Of a stretch of 64,000 bases of DNA, positions 1-11,179 are shown one piece after another (position 1 is the stretch's first letter; each line of letters opens with the position of its first letter). Below the pieces are notes generated by a model. The model worked only from the letters and a program-made list of their open reading frames with translations, ran no database searches and was not told the DNA's origin. The DNA comes from Owenia fusiformis. Its lineage: Eukaryota > Annelida > Polychaeta > Sabellida > Oweniidae. The stretch spans positions 38,095,936 through 38,159,935 of the forward strand of contig CAIIXF020000006.1 in assembly GCA_903813345.2 (NCBI GenBank), read 5' to 3'. Both the position numbers and the translations under genes were made by a program.

Positions 1-44
1 TTTATTGAAACTTCAACTTAGATGTTTCGATTTATGGATATTGA

Positions 45-218
45 TATACAGGGATTTCATTAGCAGCAGGCAACAGGCGATTTTCACCGGTTGTTTTCAC
101 AAAATCGCCTGTTGTTTTTAGGGACTTTTCCATGTTAAATATATGATTTCCACTAATTTTGCCTGTTGTTTTAATTTATTTAGCCTGTTGTGAGAAATTT
201 TAGTGAAATCCCTGTATA
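45..218. mobile_element. Short MITE with 18-bp terminal inverted repeats
   Basis: The ends TATACAGGGATTTCATTA (45-62) and its near-exact reverse complement (201-218) enclose about 140 bp. The interior repeats a CGCCTGTTGTTTT-like phrase several times. TACAGGG ends with TA at the border suit a Tc1/mariner-type non-autonomous element. There is no coding capacity. It lies in the second intron of the myotrophin-like gene. Confidence 0.65.
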
Positions 219-339
219 TATATTGTAAAGATGCCCCAGATTCTCACCTGATGCAAGGGTTTTTCAGGGAATGCCCCGCGGCCAAGAATGCCCCTAAGTA
301 CTCTACTCTTTTCTGATTGGAACACCTCAATTAACTTAC

Positions 340-456
340 ATTGACATCTGCTCCTTGGGAAACCAAATACTCGATGATCTCAGTTTGACCATAATCGGCT
401 GCGAAGTGTAGTGGGTAACGTCCTGTACTTCCGATAGTATTTACTAAGTCCTTGTT
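340..456 (-). CDS. MTPN: Myotrophin-like protein, coding exon 2 (ankyrin repeat)
   Basis: Read on the minus strand, a 117-nt exon (39 codons, phase 0) lies between a TTTCAG acceptor (457-462) and a GTAAGT donor (334-339). It encodes an ankyrin repeat with the core GRYPLHFAADYGQTEIIEYL followed by SQGADVN. This matches the second exon of vertebrate myotrophin, whose equivalent reads PLHYAADCGQLEILEFL and then KGADIN. Myotrophin (V-1) is a small cytosolic ankyrin protein that binds capping protein and so regulates actin filament ends. Phase and order fit exon 1 at 20950-21018. The third coding part must lie left of position 1. Only about 62 of roughly 118 residues are visible, so calling the gene intact is an inference. 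Confidence 0.85.
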
Positions 457-458
457 CT

Positions 459-1085
459 GAAATATATAAACCAAATCAAGGCCTTGTTCAGAAACAGACA
501 CATGATTAAACTAAAATTAAGGCCTTGTTCAGAGACACATTACTTATATACTAAAATAAAGGCCTTGTTCTATGATCAACAAGCTAAAACTAATATCAAG
601 GACTTGTTTAAAGACACACTGTGAAGGCCTTGTTCAGAGACACACTGCTATACTTAAAGCAAGGCTTTATTCAGAGACACACTGCTAATAATAAAATAAA
701 TGCCTTGCTCAAAGACACACTGCTCATACTTAAATTTAGGCCTTGTTCAGAGACACACTGCTAATAATAAAATAAAGGCCTTGTTCAAAGACACACTGCT
801 CATACTTAAATTAAGGCCCTGTTCAAAGACACACTGCACATACTTAAATTAAGGCCTTGTTCAAAGACACACTGCTCATACTTAAATTAAGGCCTTGTTC
901 AAAGACACGCTGCTTATACTTAAAGCAAGGCTCTATTCAGAGACAATAAAGGTCTTGTTCAGAGACACACTGCTACAGTAGTACTAAAATAAAGGCATTG
1001 TTCAAAGCCCTTGTTCAGAGATTCACTCAAGGCCTTGTTCAGAGATGCAATGCTAATATTTAAATCAAGGCCTTATTCAGAGAAA
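459..1085. repeat. Minisatellite abutting myotrophin exon 2
   Basis: About 14 imperfect copies of a unit of 30-50 bp share the core AAGGCCTTGTTCAGAGACAC followed by ACTGCT and an A/T-rich spacer with TACTTAAA or AATAAAA. The array starts at the intron side of the exon 2 acceptor. The exon edge itself reads AAGTCCTTGTTCTGAA, closely similar to the unit core, so the array looks like amplification of the splice-junction sequence. Confidence 0.8.
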
Positions 1086-2023
1086 TACTCATTAATCAGG
1101 ATGTCGATATATTCATATTTTTGCAGCGCATATTAATTTTTACTAAGTTAGGTGTTGAATCTTTAAGCCATCAAACCAACTGTGCTTGCATTGGGAATTT
1201 AATAACCAAATATTTAATGGCCTTATGAGTTCATTAAATAATATTAAGTTGGTGCCACAGATGTTTTTCAATTACGGTATATTATATGATTGCCAATATT
1301 TGCTAAATGTATTAATATGCACCAATTGTTTTCAAAATTTCATGTAGACCTAGTATATTTTTATATATAGAGTTTATTCTCAACCTCTTGAATCTCAGAC
1401 TCTAAAATTAGTTGAAACCACAGCATTTTTCATTTTTGCCACCTTTTGACATTTTACTACATACCTATACAACTTAAGATGCCAAACGTAGTAAGATTAG
1501 ATGGCAGAGATCATTTCTAAACATTTTAAAACAATTTTTGTGTTAATTGAATAAAACTTTTTCAAATAAGAGCAATTAATTTTAGTTAAAATTTTTCTGA
1601 CAGATTTTTTCATATACATGTATTCTTAAATATTACAGGCTTTTGCTTTAAAGCGGGTCATATCTAACTCAACACTAGATTAAATATCTCAAATATTAAA
1701 ATGGCATATTATTAAACCAGTAATAAACTGCACATTTATACCAAACTGATCACCTAGAAAAACTGATACACTGCAGTGTCTCTTACACAGGTGTTAAAAC
1801 ACGAATATACCATGAGCACATGCTTTGAGGATCCGCGTTGTTTGAACCTACCGCCAAGCACACTTATACATTAAGACCCGTTACACAGTCATGATACCGC
1901 CGAGCAAGCTTATTGCATCATCGGGTCTGCTTTACCCCGTGTCTTAGGTTTCTCACTCAGACATTATAATTTCTTAAATCATATAGAGATTCTTGTTTGA
2001 CCACCTGTGCAAGATGAGACACA
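1086..2023. other. Intronic AT-rich stretch without recognised gene
   Basis: AT-rich intron DNA between the minisatellite and the satellite palindrome. A short GC-richer patch (1840-1940) contains a small stem, AGACCCG with CGGGTCT, which is too short for a tRNA. No conserved coding exon was seen on either strand. Confidence 0.5.
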
Positions 2024-5000
2024 CTCAAATGCAGGTTTTTTTCTGGCACAACCGTGGCAATGTTAGCGAAAACTGCAGGAATCGGCCGCAACCGTGGCAC
2101 GTTATATATTAACATAATTAACATTGTCCCGGTTGTACCAGACATTGTTATATTGTTATACATTGTCCCGGTTCTACCAGACATTGTTACACTGTTATAC
2201 ATTGTCCCGGTTGTACCAGACATTGTTACACTGTTATACATTGTCCCGGTTGTACCAGACATTGTTACACTGTTATACATTCTCCCGGTTGTACCAGACA
2301 TTGTTACACTGTTATACATTGTCACGGTTGTACCAGACATTGTTACACTGTTATACATTGTCCCGGTTGTACCAGACATTGTTATATTGTTATATATTGT
2401 CCTAGTTCTACCAGACATTGTTACACTGTTATACATTGTCACGGTTGTACCAGACATTGTTACACTGTTATACATTGTCCCGGTTGTACCAGACATTGTT
2501 ACACTGTTATACATTGTCCCGGTTGTACCAGACATTGTTATTATGTTATATATTGTCCTGGTTCTACCAGACATTGTTACACTGTTATACATTGTCACGG
2601 TTGTACCAGACATTGTTACACTGTTATACATTGTCCCGGTTCTACCAGACATTGTTACACTGTTATACATTGTCCCGGTTGTACCAGACATTGTTACACT
2701 GTTATACATTGTCCCGGTTGTACCAGACAGTGTTACACTGTTATACATTGTCCCGGTTGTACCAGACATTGTTACACTGTTATACATTGTCACGGTTGTA
2801 CCAGACATTGTTACACTGTTATACATTGTCACGGTTGTACCAGACATTGTTACACTGTTATACATTGTCCCGGTTGTACCAGACATTGTTACACTGTTAT
2901 ACATTGTCCCGGTTGTACCAGACATTGTTACACTGTTATACATTGTCACGGTTGTACCAGACATTGTTACACTGTTATACATTGTCCCGGTTGTACCAGA
3001 CATTGCTACACTGTTATACATTGTCACGGTTGTACCAGACATTGTTACACTGTTATACATTGTCCCGGTTGTACCAGACATTGTTACACTGTTATACATT
3101 GTCACGGTTGTACCAGACATTGTTACACTGTTATACATTGTCCCGGTTGTACCAGACATTGTTACACTGTTATACATTGTCCCGGTTGTACCAGACATTG
3201 TTACACTGTTATACATTGTCCCGGTTCTACCAGACATTGTTACACTGTTATACATTGTCCCGGTTCTACCAGACATTGTTACACTGTTATATATTGTCCC
3301 GGTTGTACCAGACATTGTTACACTGTTATACATTGTCCCGGTTCTACCAGACATTGTTACACTGTTATATATTGTCCCGGTTGTACCAGACATTGTTAAA
3401 CTGTTATACATTGTCCCGGTTGTACCAGACATTGTTACACTGTTATATATTGTCCCAGTTGTACCAGACATTGTTACACTGTTATACATTGTCCCGGTTG
3501 TACCAGACATTGTTACACTGTTATACATTGTCACGGTTGTACCAGACATTGTTACACTGTTATACATTGTCCCGGTTCTACCAGACATTGTTACACTGTT
3601 ATACATTGTCACGGTTGTACCAGACATTGTTACACTGTTATACATTGCCCCGGTTCTACCAGACATTGTTACACTGTTATACATTGTCCCGGTTGTACCA
3701 GACATTGTTACACTGTTATACATTGTCCCGGTTGTACCAGACATTGTTACACTGTTATACATTGTCCCGGTTGTACCAGACATTGTTACACTGTTATACA
3801 TTGTCCCGGTTGTACCAGACATTGTTACACTGTTATACATTGTCACCGTTGTACCAGACATTGTTACACTGTTATACATTGTCCCGGTTCTACCAGACAT
3901 TGTTACACTGTTATACATTGTCCCGGTTGTACCAGACATTGTTACACTGTTATACATTGTCCCGGTTGTACCAGACATTGTTACACTGTTATACATTGTC
4001 CCGGTTGTACCAGACATTGTTACACTGTTATACATTGTCACGGTTGTACCAGACATTGTTACACTGTTATACATTGTCACGGTTGTACCAGACATTGTTA
4101 CACTGTTATACATTGTCCCGGTTGTACCAGACATTGTTACACTGTTATACATTGTCCCGGTTGTACCAGACATTGTTATATTGTTATATATTGTCCTGCT
4201 TCTACCAGACATTGTTACACTGTTATACACTGTCCCGGTTGTACCAGACATTGTTACACTGTTATACATTGTCCCGGTTGTACCAGACATTGTTACACTG
4301 TTATACATTGTCCCGGTTGTACCAGACATTGTTACACTGTTATACATTGTCACGGTTGTACCAGGCATTGTTACACTGTTATACATTGTCCCGGTTCTAC
4401 CAGACATTGTTACACTGTTATACATTGTCCCGGTTGTACCAGACATTGTTACACTGTTATACATTGTCCCGGTTGTACCAGACATTGTTACACTGTTATA
4501 CATTGTCCCGGTTGTACCAGACATTGTTACACTGTTATACATTGTCCCGGTTGTACCAGACATTGTTACACTGTTATACATTGTCACGGTTGTACCAGAC
4601 ATTGTTACACTGTTATACATTGTCCCGGTTCTTCCAGACATTGTTACACTGTTATACATTGTCCCGGTTGTACCAGACATTGTTACACTGTTATACATTG
4701 TCACGGTTGTACCAGACATTGTTACACTGTTATACATTGTCCCGGTTCTACCAGACATTGTTACACTGTTATACATTGTCCCGTTTGTACCAGACATTGT
4801 TACACTGTTATACATTGTCCCGGTTGTACCAGACATTGTTACACTGTTATACATTGTCCCGGTTGTACCAGACATTGTTACACTGTTATACATTGTCCCG
4901 GTTGTACCAGACATTGTTACACTGTTATACATTGTCACGGTTGTACCAGACATTGTTGAACATTGTATATATTTTTACAAAACGTGTTACAGTTCTAACA

Positions 5001-5520
5001 TTGGCACGTTTGTACCAGACATTGTTACACGTTATATATTACCATAATTAACATTGTCCCGGTTGTACCAGACATGGTTACATTATTATACATTGTCACG
5101 GTTGTACCATACATTGTTACATTATTATACATTGTCACGGTTGTACCAGACATTGTTACATTATTGAACAAGGTATATATTGTTTAAAAACGTGTTACAT
5201 TTTTTAAAATTGTCACAGTTGTACCAGACATTTTTACATTATAAGATATTGTATCTGTTGTTACCAAACGTGTTACATTTTTTCTAATTTTCACTGTTGC
5301 ACCAGACATTCTTGCATTATTAAAATATATTGTATCTTTTGTCACAAAACGTGTTACAGTTTTCAACATTGTCACGGTTGTACCAGACATTGTTGAACAA
5401 TGTATATTACAAAACGTGTTACAGTTCTAACATTGTCACGCTTGAACCAGACATTGTTTCATTATTAAAATATATTTAATATTTTGTCACAAAACGTGTT
5501 ACATTTTTCAAAATTTTCTT
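2024..5520. repeat. Left arm of the satellite palindrome (39-bp satellite)
   Basis: The outer edge (2024-2117) is unique sequence, including TCAAATGCAGG, CCGTGGCAATGTTAGCGAAA and CTGCAGGAATC. It recurs inverted at 19950-20033. Then about 73 head-to-tail 39-bp units run to about 4960; each has the core CCCGGTTGTACCAGACATTG followed by TTACACTGTTATACATTGT. Sequence variants at a few positions (CCCGG/CACGG, GTACC/CTACC, TACAT/TATAT) are interspersed. The inner edge (4960-5520) degenerates into longer units containing AAAACGTGTTACA. Because 39 is a multiple of three, long stop-free frames arise on both strands; these are not genes. Confidence 0.93.
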
Positions 5521-7036
5521 CTTTGTCGCGCTTTTCGGCCCTGCGCTCTCGTTGTCGCACCGTCTTTCTAGACTCTTTCACAATGCCCCTTGTCATATTC
5601 AACTGATAAACACAGACGGGAAGATATTAAGGATTGTTAAATGCATTATTTGTAGTTTATTTTAACTCGAATATTTAGTTTTATTTATTTAAAGCAATGA
5701 ATAATAAAGGAGAACATATAATACGCTAACGGCGTAACGTCTTATTTTGTAAAGGCTTCACTTGGGGTTGCGGTGATAAAACGATGTCTATCTCAATATA
5801 TACTGGTTCAAATTTAATGAAATTAATTGTATGTAGTAAGGGGTATATTTAAAAGAACATGCTGAAACATTGGAAAGTTTTGAATGTTTATCCCTTAATT
5901 AGAAATATTTGAACTCAAAAAATGAAACGTAATTTTGTGAATTTTTCACATGGCTTCACTTCATATTTCTTTCAATTTATACTTCTTACAGACTGAATTT
6001 TAATCGAAATGATATAGTTTTTTGATAAAAACATAGAATATGATATGCCTTTCGGGAATCAAAAAAGAATATTTCACCTTTCAAGCGATTTAATGTTTAA
6101 TTGATCAAAATATATATCTTGTTGGTACGAAATTCTGCCTGTCGACACTTTTTGCATAAATATAAGCGTTAAGTTAGCATTGTTATATTATGACGTCATC
6201 ACACAGAATCTGTTTGTCTTTTCCAAAATGGTGAATTTAAATATTGTGAAAATTTGAGAAAGATCCGTTGGGAAATGAAAAAGTTATCTTCATTTTTCGT
6301 TTAAAATTAAAATCACTTTTCTTCAAAATGTTACAGTCGACACCCGGTTTAAGCATAGAAAGTCGCATAGTACGGCTTGCGTGATTCTCATTTAAAAAGT
6401 CCCAAATCAGTTATTTGTAATTCTGATACGCAAAATATTTCATGGACATACGTGTTCAACTGATGACGAAAAATTGTAGAAAAATATGATTTTGCTGTCT
6501 AGATATTGCGGTTTTAAAAGTAAGTACGCATGTAAAAATGCAGTAAAATGCCGCGATGTACAGTATCTGACGTCGTATCTTGAACATTCTTTTAATTATT
6601 TACGATGATTTTATTATTTCAAAAGGAGCACGTATGTTATTACAAACATTCTCAGACGATTCTAATTTAATATTTTTTATGATCGTTAAGTAAAAAAATA
6701 AATAGTTATATTAAACAGACAATGGACCACATTACATATTTTTTCAGAATTGTTTACCTTATTTTTACTAAAAATTAAACATTTTATTATATTGTTTATT
6801 TAATGCCTAATTAAAATAGTATTTGATATAATTTGGATGAACAAAATGAGCTGAAAACAATGTAAAGCATGAGATTTTAAATGAGTCAATAACATGGGAA
6901 ACATTACTCATAGAGGATTTAATTTTTCCTTTCAAGAAATTGATACATAGCCATTATGTCCATATCGTTGAATATATGCATCAGGTGTCTCATCAATATA
7001 GCCCGAGCTTGCTTGATATGGACATATTGATGTAGT
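5521..7036. other. AT-rich spacer left of the nuclease/transposase cassette
   Basis: About 1.5 kb of AT-rich DNA between the left satellite arm and the ACAT-flanked unit. No domain-bearing frame, structural RNA or clear inverted repeat was recognised. The short frames present have no recognisable composition. Confidence 0.5.
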
Positions 7037-7040
7037 ACAT

Positions 7041-7693
7041 GGTATTATTACGCCAAAAGTAGTGCGAAAATGGCATTTTTACTGCTTGGCATAAAGTTTC
7101 TCATCCATTTAAGACATAGTTCAGGTTTCACATCTATTACATGATGGAAATGGCTGATCCAGACCAATTGTGTTTGTTTCATGGTGAAGCAGAGCTATCA
7201 GAGAATGTCAGAAAGGTACGTACACTGTAGTTATTCTAAGTTTAGTATCGTGACCTTGACCTTAGAAAAACATGTGAATTTGGGCGATAATTGGTGAATT
7301 GAAAGCGAAAATGGGTCATTTTTTGTAGATTTCCTTTCCCCATCCCTAGCAAAAAATTGAAGTGATAAACCTACCCTCAATTTTTGATATGTTTGTTGTC
7401 TTGGATGGCTCTAGATGTATTTAAGTTTAAAAAAATTCTATGTCAGGAAATATTTGAAAAATAAGTGCTTTTTTGGTAGGTTTGGTGCTTTTTTTACCCC
7501 AATTTTTTAAGGAATTTGCATGGTTGCTATGGTTACCATGAGATCGCGGTAGCCAAGACAACTTGATTTTTGAAGCTTATCTATAAGGTGATGGTTTTGC
7601 AAAGTTTGGTGGAAAACGGGTCTAGGATGATACACAGTCATTCGGTCCAGTGTTGCAGATAGTAAATCAGCAAATCAATGGTGGAGTCCTACC
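7041..7693 (+). repeat. Left 653-bp LTR-like direct repeat
   Basis: Starts GGTATTATTACGCC and ends GAGTCCTACC. With one more flanking base on each side it gives the TG...CA ends usual for LTRs. It is nearly identical to 11180-11834, for example CTGTAGTT against CTGTGGTT and one-base indels near 7410-7430. It contains a possible leader exon (7141-7215). Confidence 0.9.
7141..7215 (+). other. Possible leader exon with splice donor inside the left repeat
   Basis: ATGATGGAAATGGCTGATCC begins a 25-codon stop-free stretch ending AGAAAG, followed at once by GTACGT, a good splice donor. A TTATTTTAG acceptor and a 24-nt mini-exon with a GTAAGC donor follow at 7704-7727. A TTTTGCAAG acceptor precedes the endonuclease ATG at 7979. 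All are phase 0, so a spliced product of about 163 residues is possible. The same leader is present in the right repeat. Splicing is inferred; no transcript evidence is available. Confidence 0.35.
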
Positions 7694-7978
7694 ATTATTT
7701 TAGCTGTTTTGGACCCATTCTGGCAAGGTAAGCACTCTGTGACATCACAGAGAACATCAAATTTCCATAGAATGAAATTCAAAATGAAGTTTGCTCTGTA
7801 TGCTATCCAGTATACCAAATCAAAACATTTTTCTCTAAAAATAGACATAATTGCAGCCAATATGATATGGCAGTACCAACCCCTACCCCAAACAAGCAAA
7901 AAATATTTTTTTGCTCCAAAAAATTCACTTCCGGTTTTGAGATTAAAGTTTTTTTCTGGGAAATTTGAATTTTGCAAG

Positions 7979-8371
7979 ATGGCTGAACCAGCATGGTTTA
8001 AAAATCTCCAAAAAATATTGCAAGCAGGATCAATTGAAGACAGTAATGGTTGCTGGGTTTGGCAGGGCCCACTACACGGGGGGTATGGTAGGGTTTCCAT
8101 TTCATTTCCTTTGAGTTCCAATATTCCAAAGAAGACGTTATATGCCCATCAAGTTTCAGTAATTTTTAAGTTAAAAAGATTTGATTTTTTGTTTGAGGTA
8201 AGTGATGATTCAAAGGAATGCTCACATTTGTGCCATGTTAAGCATTGTGTGAATCCAACACATTTAGTTTTAGAGTCCCATTCAACAAATAAGGCCAGGC
8301 AGCCCTGTAAACTTTTAATGCCCAGGCGATGCAGCAAAAATCATGACGAACCATTTTGCATTTTAAAATAG
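7979..8371 (+). CDS. I-PpoI-like His-Cys box (His-Me finger) endonuclease
   Basis: A 130-residue protein from an ATG in strong context (AAGATGG). An NGCWVW...GYGR segment (residues 23-38) precedes the diagnostic box: SHLCH at 82-86, CVNPTHL at 90-96 and ESHSTNKAR at 99-107, then C110. In I-PpoI the catalytic His98, zinc ligands Cys100, Cys105 and His110, metal-binding Asn119 and Cys125 have spacings 2-7-12-21-27. Here H83, C85, C90, H95, N104 and C110 have exactly those spacings. C118, H122 and C127 could complete a second zinc site, so the active centre looks intact. Such enzymes make double-strand cuts at long specific sites; the target here is unknown. The gene converges with the transposase. 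Upstream leader exons (7141-7215, 7704-7727) may extend it. The family call is confident from spacing; the role in mobility is inference. Confidence 0.82.
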   Translation: MAEPAWFKNLQKILQAGSIEDSNGCWVWQGPLHGGYGRVSISFPLSSNIPKKTLYAHQVSVIFKLKRFDFLFEVSDDSKECSHLCHVKHCVNPTHLVLESHSTNKARQPCKLLMPRRCSKNHDEPFCILK

Positions 8372-8542
8372 ACATTTTGCTATATTTATTTATTATGTGT
8401 ATACAGGTACAAAAATACATTTTTCCATATAAAAGCCTTATTGAAATATGCAGTCATACAAAATACACCCCTCCCCCTTCCCTCCCTTTAGATCCCCTTA
8501 CAGTAGCCCCTCCTTCTTTCCTTAGGTTCCCTTAGTGTAATC

Positions 8543-8609
8543 TGTAAGTGAGTCTAAGGGCAGGTATGGGGTAAGCCCCACCCCTACCTGCCCTTAGATT
8601 CACTTACCG
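8543..8609. terminator. Long hairpin between the convergent genes
   Basis: TGTAAGTGAGTCTAAGGGCA and the following GGTATGGGG pair with the reverse complement at 8576-8609, giving a stem of about 28 bp with few mismatches and a tiny loop. It lies 170 bp past the endonuclease stop and just beyond the transposase stop, where both transcripts would end. On the minus strand an AATAAA follows at 8385-8390. A bidirectional transcript-end or recombination-site role is conjecture. Confidence 0.5.
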
Positions 8610-8620
8610 TAAGACCCCCT

Positions 8621-10627
8621 CTACTGATGTTTTTGCCTATTAAGCCTAGCCCTTTTTTGCTTTATTTCTACTTGTTGATATGTATGATCATTGTTCCTTT
8701 TTAATGTAGGTACATTGTATTTTTTATAGTCTGACCGTTGCCGTTTTCCCCGTCCATTATATAAATCTGACATTTGCAATTTTCTGCGTTTTACCCGTTG
8801 GGCTTTGACAGAATCTCTTTTTTGCCAGGAACTTTTGTATAGAGCTTTTTTCTGTATCCGTTTGAAAAAATTCGATATCCTTCCTGCTATAGGAATATTG
8901 ATTGCATTCAATTTTTTGCACATCGAAACTCCCGGCCCATTGGTCAAAGTGTGAATTGTCCCAAAAACACGGCTGGTACCATTTCGTGACCATCTTACAT
9001 TTTTTGGGACCCTGGCGGTGATAGCCCTATTTGCTGCTTCGTTGGAATTTGTTGATTTCCCAGATTTCATCAATTCGAAAGAAGCTCGCGACATTAGAAT
9101 ATCAATAATATCTCTAAGAATTTCAATGTCTATTTTATCGGGTCTGAAACTGCCCTTTATGATCGGTGGGTTTACATTTTTGAAATGGTAAGATTTATTC
9201 CACCATGTATTTTTCCCTCCGTCGCATTGGCTGTATACACCCTGCTGTCCGCAACTGGAACAATCGCCTGTGTAGCATTTCACAATAGCTCTAGCGGATG
9301 ATGCTATTTTTCCACTTATTAAATTGATATTCTCATCGAATGTTAAATTCTGGTCGAATTGTTTTCGTATCATTGTGATGGCCCCATTACACCGCATTTT
9401 GATATCGGAGCCTAGTACCTTCTTGATTTCACCTACCAATATATTTGGCGTGTTCAAACCAAACATGTCGTTAGAAAATTCTGCTCGCTGAACTGCGCGA
9501 AATTGGCACTGGGCTGAATGAATAGGGTCTTTTTGTGCAATCATTTTATTCTCAGGAATCGCGTCATTGAGACCATTTATGGATTGGGAGTCCCCATCAC
9601 TGATAACCAAATTAGGGTTCAAGCCTTCGTGCGATAAATTTCTTCCAATCATATAAGCCAGGTGACGTTCCGAAAGTGGTGTTGCTCTATCATAATTTGC
9701 CGTACAACCAGAATGACCAGGACATTTGACATTTTCATACCCTTTTCCGCGTAAATACGCTCCCACCCAGCATAATTTGTTTGCTACATGGGCACCAATT
9801 ATAAAGTTTCTCTTCGTGTTGTGCTCTCGAACTGTTGTGTATGTTTGTGTAGCACTCTGGCCGTATTTATTTCTTGATGCGATTTGATTTGAATTATACA
9901 TTGCATCAATAGAAATATCTACTGCATTAGTATCGCTTTCGCCTTTAAGGTTATTCAACTTTTTGACATATTCTATTTTCTCAAATATGTCCCTCCTTGC
10001 CTCGGTAAGAATAGCTGATCCTACTTGGTTTGAGGTCTTGTACATGCTACTCGTGTTTGGAGGCTCAACTCCACAGGCCGCAAATGCTATCTGTACCTTT
10101 TTTACGCCAATAGTTGATTCATTAATGCCAGCATGAAGTCCAATGTTATTCACGGCTGCTTTTCGTCCTCTTTTCTGAGACTTTACGATGTTATACATTT
10201 TGAAGTTTTGTGATTGAAAACCGCAGCGAGTACACTCATACGTTAATGTACACGTAACTCCCCATTTTTGCGTGTATACTCTTATAGCTGGATTGTGACA
10301 TTTTGGGCTTTCATAAGTATGCCTTACTACATGAGACAACAGGTCTTCAACTTTTTTAACACTCATAACATGGCAAATATCATTGTCAGTATTTTCATGG
10401 TCTGGTGATTTGGGCTTTGGCCTCAGTAGTTTTAGGCCATCCGTGCCATCCAGTAATGGGGTCCTCAGTACATCTTTATCCTGCTGAACAATGCAGTCCT
10501 GGTCCTCATATGTGAGCCTTTTCCATGGAAGAGTGTGTTTTTCTTTGAGATCTCCATATCTCCTACCAGGTATGTATGCATGTCCCTTGGAAAATGCTGA
10601 CTTTTTTCTCTGTTTTTCAAAAGGCAT
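8621..10627 (-). CDS. Mutator-like DDE transposase
   Basis: An intact 668-residue frame. The N-terminus is basic, with a possible zinc motif at 110-135 (CHNP...CTLTYECTRC). The catalytic core resembles animal Mutator-like transposases: VDISIDAMY (D241), a CPGHSGC knuckle at 302-308, SDGDS (D344/D346) followed by a KDPIHSAQCQ segment, and TNSNEAANRAI with E530, where this family usually has a T-N-x-N-E motif. A second cysteine cluster, CYTGDCSSCG with C468, lies between the second and third acidic positions. The C-terminus (590-668) is strongly basic and could bind DNA or direct nuclear import. There is no frameshift or stop, and the flanking repeats are young, so it may be functional. The exact superfamily is uncertain: a 4-bp flanking duplication is not the 8-11 bp typical of Mutator. 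Confidence 0.72.
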   Translation of the reverse strand: MPFEKQRKKSAFSKGHAYIPGRRYGDLKEKHTLPWKRLTYEDQDCIVQQDKDVLRTPLLDGTDGLKLLRPKPKSPDHENTDNDICHVMSVKKVEDLLSHVVRHTYESPKCHNPAIRVYTQKWGVTCTLTYECTRCGFQSQNFKMYNIVKSQKRGRKAAVNNIGLHAGINESTIGVKKVQIAFAACGVEPPNTSSMYKTSNQVGSAILTEARRDIFEKIEYVKKLNNLKGESDTNAVDISIDAMYNSNQIASRNKYGQSATQTYTTVREHNTKRNFIIGAHVANKLCWVGAYLRGKGYENVKCPGHSGCTANYDRATPLSERHLAYMIGRNLSHEGLNPNLVISDGDSQSINGLNDAIPENKMIAQKDPIHSAQCQFRAVQRAEFSNDMFGLNTPNILVGEIKKVLGSDIKMRCNGAITMIRKQFDQNLTFDENINLISGKIASSARAIVKCYTGDCSSCGQQGVYSQCDGGKNTWWNKSYHFKNVNPPIIKGSFRPDKIDIEILRDIIDILMSRASFELMKSGKSTNSNEAANRAITARVPKNVRWSRNGTSRVFGTIHTLTNGPGVSMCKKLNAINIPIAGRISNFFKRIQKKALYKSSWQKRDSVKAQRVKRRKLQMSDLYNGRGKRQRSDYKKYNVPTLKRNNDHTYQQVEIKQKRARLNRQKHQ

Positions 10628-11179
10628 TTTGTTGATTTTTGGATGTTTTGAGAGTAGCTGTTGTCAAGAAGATGACATATGTGTATTAATATGATGTCAC
10701 ACATATCAAATATGAAATATTATGTGATGTCATACAGAGAATCTGGCTGGTAAAATTAGTTTTATGGATACCAAGTTGCCATGATTGGAAACATTCAAAT
10801 AATGCCTAAAAATGCTAGAAAATAGACATAATCATCATTTGGTACCATTATGACGTCACACTGTGTCATATGATGTCATAATATCAGTACCAAATTAAAG
10901 GAATATATATAAGCTTTAAAATGGTACCAAATATGTATATATTTTCTTAAACCAATTGAAAACAGCTATCAGTACAATGCTCCTTCCACTCCCCTACCCC
11001 ATGTTTTCTCAAGTCCCAAAAATTATCAAAATCCCAATTTATGTAGGCATTTTCAGGGGGCATTTTATATCCATTTTTATTCATAATACCATATTTCTGC
11101 ATATCGTATTGATCGGAATTGTCAAAAATTGCTATAAACATATTGGATCGTGTTGCATACGAAAATATGCGCTCATTAT
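10628..11179. promoter_or_regulatory. Upstream region of the transposase gene
   Basis: Non-coding 0.55 kb between the transposase start and the right direct repeat. It holds several short dyads around TGATGTCA/TGACGTCA (10690-10880), including TGACGTCA at 10850, a CRE-like 8-mer. These could be promoter elements for the leftward gene, but nothing beyond the motifs supports it. Confidence 0.3.

Noticed and set aside
1870-1930. tRNA-like segment with AGACCCG/CGGGTCT stem
   Set aside because: The paired ends are only about 55 nt apart and no A/B box or anticodon arm can be drawn.
1957-5051. Open frames of 998, 997 and 877 codons on both strands
   Set aside because: They are frames through a 39-bp tandem satellite; since 39 is divisible by three and the unit lacks stops in several frames, length carries no evidence of coding.
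7709-7978. N-terminal extension of the endonuclease frame
   Set aside because: The stretch has no ATG at its start, no domain and crosses a likely splice donor at 7728; the ATG at 7979 has strong context.
7675-8420. Minus-strand frames of 60-148 codons opposite the endonuclease
   Set aside because: Antisense shadows of a frame carrying the full His-Cys box.
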